A stretch of DNA of 64,000 nucleotides from Dendrobium chrysotoxum (taxonomy: Eukaryota; Streptophyta; Magnoliopsida; Asparagales; Orchidaceae). The notes under the pieces were generated by a model that did no database searches, was not told the origin of the DNA, and worked only from the letters and a program-made list of their open reading frames with translations. A program made the translations under genes and the position numbers. Where the stretch lies: NCBI GenBank assembly GCA_019925795.1, contig CM034314.1, positions 16,736,657 to 16,800,656 on the forward strand, written 5' to 3'. This document shows, piece after piece, positions 36,101-48,100 of the stretch; position 1 is the first letter of the stretch, and the number at the start of each line of letters is the position of its first letter.

Positions 36101-39100
36101 ATTCAATGATGTAATACCCTTCATTGTAATCCCAAGCACCACCCGAGCGTGACAACTTTCAAACTTTTGTTTTGTATGTCAACTCCAACACTATAATCAG
36201 CATGCAACTTATGTGTATGATCAAGGAATGATGCAATATAATATTACATATACATAGGAGATGGAACGAAGTCCAAAAGTTGGCTAATTACTTGACTAGG
36301 AGTATAGGAGTAATTTCAAAAGGAGGTTGATAGGTTTTTTTAATAATGAACTTGTATATGTAAACTCATTCCCAAACAAATGCAATGTCCAATAACCTAG
36401 TCTAATCTTTCTCAAGAGTCATTAAAAGACATCCAAAATACTTTCTTAAAGAATAATTATGTCCACCTTTTAGTTATAGACTTATTGCATTATAGTTCAA
36501 TATGTTCCTTCAAATATATTGGGCAATGAAGCAAAGGAGGAAAATGAGTTATCTTGAACTAAAATAATGATTTTTTGAACAAGTGGTGATTTCTCAGATT
36601 CAATGCCAGTATTTTGCTTATGTGTTTAGGCTAAAGTTGAAAATCAATTGCAATCTTAGGCATATATAAAGTGCACGACTGAATGCCTTTTCTGATATGA
36701 TAATCTTCTTTTTTGTCTTGCTCTACATCAAAAGAAATTTTGGAGATTCCATAGATTATAGTTTCTTCCAAAGGAGTAGCCTTGGCTTTATGTGGTACAT
36801 TTAGTTTATTTTTAAGAAGTGAACCATAATCAAATTTTATCATAGGCATTAAATAATCTATCGATAGAAAATAGCAAGATAATTATCAAGATATAATTTG
36901 ATCTTTCTTTACCTTTCTAGAATAAACATCATTTATTATATCCTCATCATAAAGATTTATATCTTGCCAAATATTTTTTCTATGAGAATTAATGAATCTA
37001 GATGCAGTAATCCATGATTTTTCTTAGAAAATTCTTTCAAATAAATCCAAAATTTTAAAATATTATGCTACTAAGTGTTTTTTAATTTTTTTCTTTACGG
37101 TTTAAAAGTTGTTCGATAGATTTGCCTACGTTGTTGTGGAGACATATATTCTGCTTAGGTTGATACTTCATTCAACCCATGCAGTTATAGGGCTTTCATT
37201 ATTCTAAACCTTTTGCCTTTGAGCAAAACTTGCAAATTTAGCATAAGCAAATCTAATGCACCTTTCGTCAACCATTTGGTAGCGAATTCATTATCTATAT
37301 CAATTAATCAACAAAACAAATTGTTAGGGCTTGTTTAGTTGTGTTTTGTTTTGTTTTTATTAATTTTGGTTCTTTTTATTTTTGTATTCACTTAAAGTAG
37401 AAATATGTTTGAATGCATATTAATTTCCTGTTTTCAGAATATATGTTTTAGAAACTAGCGAAAACACCTCTTATATGTTTTAGAAAAGTTTCTAAGCATA
37501 CTAATTTGTTTTTTAAAATAAAAAAACAACAACTAAGCAAATATTTTTTCCAGCATAAGTAACTATTCTTGAAAACAAAAACAAAAATACAACCTAACAT
37601 GCCTTGAGAATTTTGCCATCCATTTAAAGTGGTGACATAGGTCATATCAATATATATAATGATTTGAATCATGAGAATTTGTATATTTCTCATCCTCTAT
37701 AAGGGCTTGACTAATCTTCTCAACTGCTTTTAATATTTCTACAAAAATCATATCAAACAATGTTAAATCTTTTTTTAAATGTATCAATGATTGTGATGAT
37801 ATATATAAAAAAAAAAGTATCAATGATTGTGATGATATTATGATTCTAACTATATGTTATGATAATGATATTTTGATATTAAGAGTTGAGATAACTTTTG
37901 AGATCTGCAACTTGTATGAAATGCTATATCTAGGTTTTTTTTGTTGATAATAAAATGTACTTGTATATTCAAATCAAGATTATCAACTTCTAATTATGTT
38001 CATATGAGTGCCAAGATGACATCAAAGTCAGTCATAACCTAGATATATTGTGGTTGGTAGCATCTCTTGAAAAATACTCTTATTGTAGTGATAAGAACTG
38101 AAACTAAATGCATGTAATAAAATTCAAATTATTTTAGTTGAATTTTCATCATCTTGACTTATGCATAGCACAAGATTTGTCAATTGGTAGAATTTTGATA
38201 CGTTCGGGAGTAGGAATCAGCAATCAAGTGCAGAAATTACATAGAAAAACAACAAATAACGGCAGATGTAGGGAAAATAATGACTGATTTTTTATAACAA
38301 CTCAACAAGAAACAAAAGATACAATCAATCTACACTTAGAGAGGTAGATCGTCTCTCATAATCAACCTAGACGCCGCCAGGAAGCCCTCACAGGAAACTA
38401 TAGCAGAAAAAATAACTCCAAAAATATAACCCTAATACAAAATAACACCCCTATTTAATTCCCCCTCTTTTCCTCCAAAACATCCCTAAAAGAACTCCCT
38501 TTCCTTAATTAAATTTCCTCCTTACTTTGAATTCAAATTCCCCTAATTAATTCCTTCCTTAATCCTCCTCGCATAAGGAATGATTGACTTCGTGGGCCCC
38601 ACAAAGGGGGGGGGGGGGGGGGGGGGTTTCCATGTACTTGGGCCATACCAGTCGGACCGGTCCAACAATACCTCCCTCCCAAAGACCCACCTTGTCCTCA
38701 AGATGGAAGGATGGAGACTGGTGCTTCACCCTTTCGTACGATTCCTAAGTGACATCATAGTCCGGTAGGTACTTCCATTTGATCATCACTTCCTTGATCC
38801 CTTCTTCTCCCTGTCGCACCCCTTTTAACTCCAGTGGTTCTAATACCACCTTTAGATGCTTCGTTAGGGTTGCTGGTAACTCTGAACTAGCTGCATGCTC
38901 CCCAATAGCTCTCCTCAACTGGGAGATGTGGAACACCTGGTGTATGGAAGCAGTCAGGGGTAACCTCAATCGATAAGCTTCAACTCTGATCCTCTCCAAT
39001 ATCTCCTAAGGGCCAAAGTACCTTGGTGCCAGCTTTTCATTCCTTCTATTTGCTACTGTCCTCTAGCTGTAAGGATGGAGCTTCAAGAATACCATCTCTC

Positions 39101-42100
39101 ACACCTCAACCTGATGTCCTTTCTATGCCCATCCGCCTGCTTCTTCATAATCTGCTGAGCCCTCAGCAGATGCCTTTTCAATTCCTCCAACACCCTATCC
39201 CGCTCATTTAAGTATTGTTCCACAGAAGAAACTGGTGTGCTACTTTGCCCAAAATGCACCAGGTGAGGTGGATCCCTTCCATACAACACTTTAAAAGGAG
39301 TCATTTGAAGTGTTGTACCAGTACTTTGCCCATGATAGCCACTTGGCCCACATCTGAGGTGTCTCTGAAGCGAAACATCATAGGTAAGTCTCCAAGCTCC
39401 CATTAACCACCTTCGTCTGCTCATTTGTCTGTAGGTGGTAAGCGGTGCTACTCTTCAGTGCTGTCCCATGCAGCCTGAACAACTCCCTCCAAAAGTAACT
39501 GAGGAACTTCTTATCAGTCTGACACCTCCCTGATGAATGCTACTGCCACTGTCACTGTCGTGTAAGGATGTCGTATAGAAATAAAGTGGGCATATTTGCT
39601 CAACCTGTCAACTACCATCAGAATCACTGTAAACCCCTCAGATCAGGGTAACCCATCTATAAAGTCCATGGTGACCTCCTCCCAACATCTTTGTGCATCT
39701 CTTTTCAATATAGCTCTGCTGCTAATCTCCTATATGTTTTTTGCACACCAGAATAAACCTCCATCGTGCTCCCATGGTACTGCTACAGCAGATGTGGAAT
39801 ATGGACTGATGTCCGAGGCAACACAAGCCTCCCTTGGTACAACAATCTCTTCCTCTATAGGGAATAGTCAGGGTGGCTATTCTCATCCTTCAATAGATCT
39901 ACTCTGATCCTCCTTAGCTCCTTATCCTACACACTCTCCTCTTTAATAGCCCCTCAATCTAACATCAGTGGTATCGACATAGCTAACTCCTGGAGCTCTC
40001 CCGTACATCTAGACAAAGCATCAGCCGCCATGTTCTCTAACCCTGGTCTATATTGGATCTCAAAATCATAGCCCAATAGCTTTGAAAGCTACCTCTGATG
40101 TTCCTTGGTAACCATCATCTGCTCTAACAGGTACTTCAAGCTTCTCTGGTCTGTCCTACAATGAAATGTCGGCCCAATAAGTAAGGTCGCTATTTCTGAA
40201 TAGCCAACACTACTTCCATCAACTCCCTCTCGTAGACAGACTTTAGCTTGGCTCTGGTTGTCAACACTTAGCTTAAGCGAACTCTGGGCCTGTGGTTTTG
40301 CATGAGCACTGCCCCTAATCCATAGCCCGATGCGTCAGTCTCTATCACAAAAATTTGGCTGAAATCTGGTAGGGCTAGGACCAGTATCGTGGTTATGGCC
40401 TTCTTTAATCTCTCAGAGGTCTGGGTAGCTGTCTCTCCCCACAAGAAATTTTCCTTCTTCAGCAGCTCTGTCAATGGCCAAGCTATGGTGCTGTATCCCC
40501 TCACAAATCTCATGTACTATCCAGTCAATCCTATAAAACCCCTCAACTCCCTTAGATTCCTAGGTAGAGGCCACTTAAGTATTGCCTCAATCTTGGCTTG
40601 ATCAGCGGCCTCTCCTCTCTTGAGATACCACGTGCCCCAAGTACTTCACACTGGCCTGTACAAAACAACACTTTTTCAGGTTGACCCTCAGTTGGTGCTA
40701 CTGTCTTCTAAGACCACCCTCAAATGCTCCTCGTCTAATCTACTGTACACCAAGATGTCTGTTAGACCGGTCCAGTCGGTACGGCGAGACCGGCTTAGGT
40801 GAACAAAGATGGACATTTCCACCTCCTGTACGCGTTGAACGCACGCTCGGGCGTGCGTGAGCTATTTAGGAAGGATTTTTGAGGGAGTTAGGAGGGAAAT
40901 TTGAATGTAGGGACTGTTTAAGGATTTCCTTTTGATTTGTATGCATTAAATAATTTGTTTTTCTAGGGTTAGGGCATCTTGAATTTGGATGAAATTTGAG
41001 ATCTCATAGGTTTTCTTTGGGCTCTAGCGGCATTTAGAGATTTGGGAGAGATCGATCTTCCTCTCGAATAGAGGATCAATTGTATCTTATTATTTTCTTC
41101 CATAATTTATTTTCTTGCAATAAAATTACTGTTTTTCATTGGTTTTCTATTGGAATCGTGGATATTTCTCGCTGTTTTTGCTTTCTTGATAGGATTTCCT
41201 TGAAATCTTCAAGTGTTTCATATCAAATTGGTATCATAGCAGATTTTGGGACTGTTTTGGGATTTTTTCTGTGAAAACCAGCTGCTGTTTTTCAGCTGGA
41301 AGAGGGGCTTTTGCTGTTTTGAAGGGTCGAACTTCAGATTTTTGAGTCTACAAAGATCCGGGTATTGATGGCGGCCAAGAAACTGGATGCGTTGGAGGAA
41401 TGCCTCGAAGTGGAGACTGGATAAATGAAATATGAAATTTCAGATCTACAAACTCAAGTTTTAGATTTAAAGAAAGACATTTCAGCAATCCAAGAGAAGA
41501 TGGATGATAATTTTTCCAGCCTAGGGGAGATATTGAAGAAAGTGCTCGAGGGCCAAACCAAAATATCTCCGTCGGCGGGGAGGGAAGGCGCCAATAGCCA
41601 GGGAGATGGGAAAAATCCTAAGCCAATCAGGCAAAGGGGAGATCAGGAGGTGGAGACTCGAAAGGGAGAAGAGAGAACACCTCTCCTAGAGCTTATTCTT
41701 AGGGAGGCGCCGGGCAGAGGGCATGAGGAGAGGCGTAAGGAGGCAGGGCAAGAACGAAGATGTGCTGATTTGGAGAGGAGAGGGGCGAGATTGGAAATGA
41801 AAATGTGTAATTATGATCAAAGGGGGGCTGAATTTGTTATGATCCAAAGGGTGCTGAATTTGAGAGGAGAATGTGAGAATTTGATGAAAGGCTGGGGTAT
41901 GAATGTAGAAGGGATGATTGAGACACTTGGGGGGAACCACCCCCTTGGGGAAGGGGAAATTATGAAGGGAACAGAGGAAACAGAGGCGATCTGAGGGTGA
42001 GGAAATTGAAGATGCCCATCTTTGAGGGAGAGGATGCATATGGGTGGATCTACAGGGTGGAAATGTACTTTACTGTCAATAGGTTGATGGAGGAGGAGAA

Positions 42101-45100
42101 GCTGACGGTAGCCGGGATGTGCTTGGAAGGGAAAGCTTTAGTATGGTACCAATGGAGGGATACAAGGTGATTGATAATGACTTGGAGGGAGTTTAAGGAC
42201 TGCTTGTTGGAACATTTTCAAACCAGTAGGGGAGGAGACTTCTACGAGCAGTTCTTCGCCTTGATGCAAGATGGTTCAATGATGGAGTATCGAGAGAGAT
42301 TCGAGTACCTTGCTAGTCGATTGGACCGTCTTCCTAAGACAGTGCTAGAGGGAAATTTCATGAAGGTACTGACGCCAGAGATCCGGGCAGTGGTTAGAGT
42401 AATGAGGCCTCATGATTTGGGAGAGGCTGGAGCTAGCTCAAATGGTGGAGGATCAGAGGCGCCTGAAGAGAGATACGGGAGGCAACAAGCAACTCAGGAG
42501 GTCCAAATAGAAGGACCATCACCTTTCTGGCACCCAAGGAGCCGACACTAGGTACTCTTCGGGAGACTTCAAAGGAGAAGATTGTAGGAGCAAGATCGGG
42601 GGACAACTTCAAGAACTCACAGAAATGGAATTATAAGAGAAAAGGGCGAAGGGGCTTTATTTTAGATGTGACGAGAGGTATACACTGGGGTACAGGTGTA
42701 AGGATAGAACTCTTTAAGTTCTTACCATTTGTGATGAAGAAGGAATGGAGGAGGGTGTCGTCTTTCCAGTATTGTTAGACCCGTCCATTGGACCGGTCCA
42801 GCCAGTCCGGCGGGACCAGCTTACGCGAACAGAGGCGAACATTTCCGCCTCTTGTACGCGCTGAACGCATGCCCGGGCGTGCATGAGCTATTTAGGAAGG
42901 ATTTTTGAGGGAGTTAGGAGGGAAATTTGAATGTAGGGACTGTTTAGGGATTTCCTTTTGATTTGTATGCATTAAATAGTTTGTTTTCCTATGGTTAGGG
43001 CATCTTGAATTTGGCTGAAATTTGAGATCTCATAGGTTTTCTTTAGGCTCTAGCGACGTCTAGAGATTTGGGAGAGATCAATCCTCCTCTCGAATAGAGG
43101 ATTAATTATATCTTGTTATTTTCTTCCATAGTTTGTTTTCTTGCAATAAAATTACTGTTTTCACTGGTTTTTCATTGGAATCGTGGAGATTTCTCGCTAT
43201 TTTTGCTCTCTTGATTGGATTTACTTGAAATCTTCAAGTGTTTCCTATCAATGTCATCAAAGAACACCAATACAAACCTCCTAAGATATGATCGGAACAC
43301 CCTATTCATGAGGGACTGGAATGCAGCGGGGGCGTGGTGAGGCCAAAAGGCATCAAAAGAAACTTGTAGTGTCCCTCATGAGTCTTGAATGCCATCTTTG
43401 GAATATCCTCCTCTCTCATCCTGATCTGATGGTAGCCAGACTTCAGGTCAAGCTTTGTAAACACCACTGCTCTGCATAGCTCATCCAACAGCTCATCTAT
43501 CACTGGAATGAGAAACTTTTTAGGCACAGCCTCCTTGTTTAAGGCTCGATAGTCAACGCAGAATCTCCACCTCCCATCCTTCTTCTTAAGCAGTAAGATT
43601 GGGTTAGAAAAAGGGCTCACACTTGGCCTGATGATCTCTGCCTCCAATATTTCTCTGATCAGCTTCTCAATCTCATCATTCTGAATCTGAGAATAGCGGT
43701 ATGGCTTGACATTAACCGGTGACGCTCCCTCCCTCAAAGTGATGGCGTGCCCTTAGTGGTGGCAATCCTTGAGGTGGCTGAAAGATCTCACGGAATTGCT
43801 GTATAAGTGACTGTACTAAAGGAGGTATGCTTCCAACCTCTTTCAATCCTATCCCTTCTAAGATCTGCAGTTCCACCAGCCTCCTCCCACCTCCTGTATG
43901 GTCCTCACCTTGGTTTTGAGTGACATCAAGGCTTTGGATAACTCTGCATCACCTCTAATCATCACCCTTCTTCCCTCCACCACCAGTTTCATTGTCAGTG
44001 CTCCCCAATTAACCTTGGTATCCCCCAAGCTCTGTAGCCATTTCATCCCTAGGATGACATCAGTGCTCCCCAACTCCAATGGGAGGAAGTCCTCTCTCAC
44101 CTAGACCCCCTGTATGGTCAGAACCACCCCTACACACTCCTTTATCCGTCTCCATCTTTCTAGTGCCCATCATCACTCCATAACACTCTATGTCCACCAA
44201 TTTCACCTCTAATTGGTCTACGACCTAGTTGAAAGATGAAATTGTCGGTTGCCCTACTGTCTATCAACATCACCACCTCCCTGTCTGCCATTTCTCCTTT
44301 CACTTTCATAGTGTAATTTGGAGTGAATCTCACCACTGAGTTCAAGGAGACTTCTGCCATGTCCAAATGCAATTCTTCCTCCTCTACCATTGCCTCACTC
44401 CCACTTCCCTCATCAACTTCCTCGTCATCTCAAATGGTGAGAACCTGAAAGTTCGGTCCTTACACCTGTGCTCGGCGTATACTTCTCATCACACCTGAAA
44501 CACAGTCCCTTAGCCCTCTTCTCCTGCTGCTCCTTCTCAGTGAGTTTCTTGAAATTTCCCTCGCTCCCCCCTCCTATAGGCTTCTCCTTTGAAGTCTCTC
44601 GAAGGCTACCTTGTGTCGGCTCCATTGGTGCTAAGAAAGTGGTAGTCGTCCTGTACGGACCTCCTAAGCTGCTACCTCTGGCACCCTTCTCCAGGTGCTT
44701 CTGGTCCTCTACTAACCGTGTCAGTTCCATAGCCTCTCCCAAGTCACGAGGCCTCATCACTCTAACTGTCGTCCGGATCTCTGGTTTGAGCCTCTTCACG
44801 AAGTTTCCCTCTAGCATAGTCTCAGAAAGCCGGTCCAGTCATCTAGCAAGGTACTCAAACCTCTCACAATACTTTACCACTGAGCCTTCCTGCTTCAGGG
44901 CAAAAAAATGCTCATAGAAGCCTCCTCCCCTACTGGTTCAAAAACATTCCAACAAACAGTCCTTGAACTCTCTCCAGCTTCGTATGAGCTTTCTCATATC
45001 TCTCCATTGATACCAAGCCAAAACCTTCCCCTCTAAACATAGGCCAGTTGCCGTCAGCCTCTCCTCCTCCATCAGTCGGTTGGTGGCAAAATGCCTCTGC

Positions 45101-48100
45101 ACCTTATAAATCAACTCATGTGCATCCTCTCCCTCGAAGATGGGCATCTTCAGCTCCTCACTCTTGGATCACCTCCGTTTCCGCTGAATTCTCTATAACC
45201 TCCAGTTCCACGAAGGGGTGGTTCTCCCCAAATGTCTCGATCTTCTCTTCTGTGCTCGTACCCGAACCCCTCTTCAAAATAAACTATCCTTTTGTCCCAA
45301 TCCTCACCCCCACGCTCAAAATCAACACTCATCCTCTCATCTTGCAAAATCAGCACTCATCCTTTCATAACTACTACTCAACTTCTCCCTAGAAATAGGC
45401 TCTAGGGAGGCATCCCATCTTCCCCGTCCAGAAACTCCACCTTTTAGTTTTCCCCTCTCCTTAATTGTTAGGGTTTCCACCACTTTCTTGGCCGTAGGAA
45501 AACGGATATGCTTTACGCAAAATCAACTGACAAAACCAAGAAATTGGGAAGAAAAATGCTCACAAACCATTTTTATTAAAAGATAATGCAAAGAAAAACA
45601 AGTTACAATAGGATCCTCAATTGGAGAGGAGGATCCGGCTCTCCTAAATCTCTAGTTGTCTACTAGAGCTCAAACACCCTAAAATATAACTTAAACCTCA
45701 GCAAAACAATAGATGCCCTAACCCTCCCGCCTTTGACATACTTGGGCCAGTCCCGTATGGACCGGTCCAACATAAATTTAATGATATTTACTAGAACAGT
45801 CCTGAGAAAATGGAATCTATATGGCATAAAATAACTCCCATATCTATGGCAAAAAAAAAAAAAAGAATTTATGTTGACATAGTCCGCACAGAAAGGTGTG
45901 TTCTATATATAAATAATTATGGACCAAGATTTCCCACAATTTTTATTAAAGTCTGCAACTTGTTCATGCTTTTATTCCCTTAGAATCTGTATGATATTAC
46001 TCAGAAGGAACTGTAACCAACTTATGCATTTCACCGTTCAATCTGTGGTGCCTGCCTACTTATTGTTCTTGCCAGAAAATTGACAGTTATAACGTGTTTG
46101 AGAAATAGGTATGCTACGCGGGCTGTGTTATGCATATTATTTAATATACCTAAACATCTCATTACAGGAACACATGGTTCAAAGTCAGATATCCATGATT
46201 TTGCCAAGAATTTGGATGAACTATCGCTCTGTGAGCTTCTAGATGGCAGTTGCAAGTTTCCTAAGTTATTAGTGGATAAGGGAAAGAAGTATTCAAATTC
46301 AAATGATAGCATTCTTCTTTCCGTCAGAAAGGCATGCTCCATTCTCTGTCCTCCACCTCATGGTATTGCAGAAAATGCCAGCAATTTAAAGGCATCTCAA
46401 AGCTCCCAGGACCCTAGTTTTTCGACCGGGAGTAGTTCTGATTGTGAAACCAAAGATAAACAGTTGGAAGAACTGGTTACAAAGGACAAGGTTACTTTTG
46501 CTAGTTTTCCTCTGCATCAGAATGTTACTGCCTAACTTGTTTTCTGTTTGTTTCTTTTATTTATATCTAATATTGTTTGCAGGATCAGGATTCTCTTCAA
46601 GCAAACTGGAGTGAGTCTACTGTGCTTCAGCCTAAGAACATTCTGGAGCAATTGGGACTGCCTGCAGTTCATGAGCTTGAGGCTTCTTTGTTTAATCCTA
46701 GCGTCACTTCAATTCCTGTACAGCTTACCCCAAAAGCTAAAAGTTGCAGTTACATTGGCATGCCACCTTTCCCTTGGTCATTTTCTTATGGTGGAAATAG
46801 CAAGCCTGGCGTTGAATTTTGTAAAGTGAACTCTACTAAAAACTCATGTCATGGTAAATGGGTTAGAATAGGGAGCAGCTCCACCTCAATTGAGGATGAT
46901 AAAGGTTTCTCATCGTGTTTGGTATTCAAGGAATATCCACATAATGTGGATACTTTGAGCCAGCAGAAAATTGATGATGTTCTTCAAGTCATGAGAAGTT
47001 TTACTTCAATTCTCCAGCTTCCCTCTGATGGGCCGTCCAGTAAATCTATGGTTATGGGAAATCATCCTGATGTTGAAGTTCCAGAGATTAGGAACTCAGT
47101 TCGTGAATCTGGTGTCCCTGGTTCATTCAATTCAAAAGCATGCCAACTGCATGAGGTTACCCAATCCTTGAATGGTACTTTCCTTGATAGTGATTCTAAG
47201 GACCATACATCTGGAGTAGTTTCAGGGTGTGAGATGAACCCGGACACTTCCAAGTTTAATTCAGCATTGAAGGATAAAGCAGTTCTAATAGAATGTAGAA
47301 CAGCAAACATTGATGGTTGTTCTGTTAGTAGTGTGAATACTGGAACCAATAGCAGTTCTTGGCAGCCTCCTAACTGGGATAAGTATAGGCAAGGTAATAT
47401 TCTGTATCTGTTATTTTCATATCATTTGAAGGACGCCAGTTTGGAAAATAATACTTTATTCTCTATGGTAATCTTCCCTTCACATTTGGCGGACCAGCTT
47501 TTTATAAATTGAATACTCAACTGATGGTAATGCTCACGAACATGGTTTAGCCGATCATATTTTTTATTTGATTACTTGTATCGATTATTCTAATGGTTCT
47601 TACTGTATTTCTGGCTGGTTCTTGCTTTAGTTGGGTTTGCGAACAATGTGTAGGTTATTCTATGTAACAATTAGTTGCTGAATCTCATGGCTACGTTTGT
47701 TGATTGAATATACCTGGCTTGGCTACAAGTTTTACTTTTGCTTGATATATCACTGAAGATCTGTTGAAAAGACTGGCCACAAAAAATCTCCTTTGCCTGC
47801 TTGTTATAAGCAGTGGTATGAGGGCTTTGATGGCGCATAGGATGCTTATTTTGGCAGATAAACCATTGTGCCTTTGACTACGTTTTTGTTTTGTCCTGTT
47901 TTATGTTATTTTGTCCTTATTTGTAATTTACGTTAGTTATTAGTGGTTATATTGTCTTTTGTTATTTAGGATTGGTTACACATGTTCTTATTTGTTTAAG
48001 GGTCTTTTGCATTTTGAATAGGGCATATTCTTAGGGATATACAATTTGGATGGTGATGACTGAAATATTACAAGTTCTTATTCTTTGAAATTTTAGGTCG

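Larger units (their letters stand above)
40760..43250 (+). mobile_element. Gag-only (TR-GAG-type) LTR retrotransposon nested in gypsy B
   Basis: Two LTRs in direct orientation (40760-41225 and 42773-43250), both starting TGTTAGACC and ending TATCA, flank 1.55 kb that encodes only gag. The primer-binding site next to the 5' LTR reads TTGGTATCATAGCAG, close to the initiator-tRNA-type site. A purine-rich tract (AAGGAATGGAGGAGGG) lies just before the 3' LTR. The target duplication ATGTC is perfect (40755-40759 and 43251-43255). No pol is present, so it must borrow enzymes in trans, plausibly from relatives of its host element, whose gag and LTR it resembles. Confidence 0.93.
38690..45480 (-). pseudogene. 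Gypsy B gag-pol with chromodomain, degenerate and interrupted
   Basis: Minus-strand blocks: gag (45400-44430) with MPIFEGEDAHELIYKVQRHF and zinc knuckle LCFRCDEKYTPS. Protease (44390-43860) with LIDSRATDNFI (DSGAT changed) and DVILGMKWLQSLG. Reverse transcriptase (43737-43255) with VSPFSNPILLLKKKDG, FCVDYRALN, FTKLDLKSGYHQIRM, LMPFGLT and catalytic FFDD. After the nested element, LVYS resumes at 40758. RNase H (40513-40268) has VIETDASGYGLGAVL. Integrase (about 39950-39080) includes GRDPPHLV. The chromodomain (38999-38690) has VMIKWKYLPDYDVTWE. Multiple stops and shifts. Confidence 0.88.
38195..45772 (-). mobile_element. Reina-like chromovirus (Ty3/gypsy B), about 5.1 kb without its nested insert
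   Basis: On the minus strand the order is 5' LTR remnant, gag, protease, reverse transcriptase, RNase H, integrase, chromodomain, purine-rich tract and 3' LTR. Both outer ends begin TGTTGGACCGGTCC (minus strand; plus-strand ends at 38667 and 45772). A polypurine tract (GGGAGGGAGG) abuts the 3' LTR. Short LTRs, small size and a C-terminal chromodomain suggest the Reina lineage. The target duplication is not clean: AATTT precedes 38195 and TAAATTT follows 45772. The element sits antisense in intron 3 of the host gene. Confidence 0.85.
34746..46167 (+). other. Intron 3 (11.4 kb), filled by nested transposons
   Basis: Begins GTAAGT and ends ATTACAG. It contains decayed open-frame debris (about 36600-37740), a Tourist-like MITE (37327-37603), a minus-strand chromovirus (38195-45772) and a gag-only element inside that. 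Phase 1 on both sides makes GGA (Gly) at the junction, which supports this very long intron. Confidence 0.8.

Noticed and set aside
38579..40802. Plus-strand open frames over gypsy B
   Set aside because: They are antisense to recognisable integrase, RNase H and chromodomain coding on the minus strand.
38190..45779. A clean AATTT target duplication for gypsy B
   Set aside because: AATTT precedes 38195, but after 45772 the sequence is TAAATTT, with two extra bases before the match. The right LTR is also rearranged inside, so I do not claim a true duplication.
46031..47349. Minus-strand open frames (46342-46031, 47349-47062) opposite exons 4 and 5
   Set aside because: They are shadows of the plus-strand exons, which have phase-matched splice sites and continue a single 777-codon frame.
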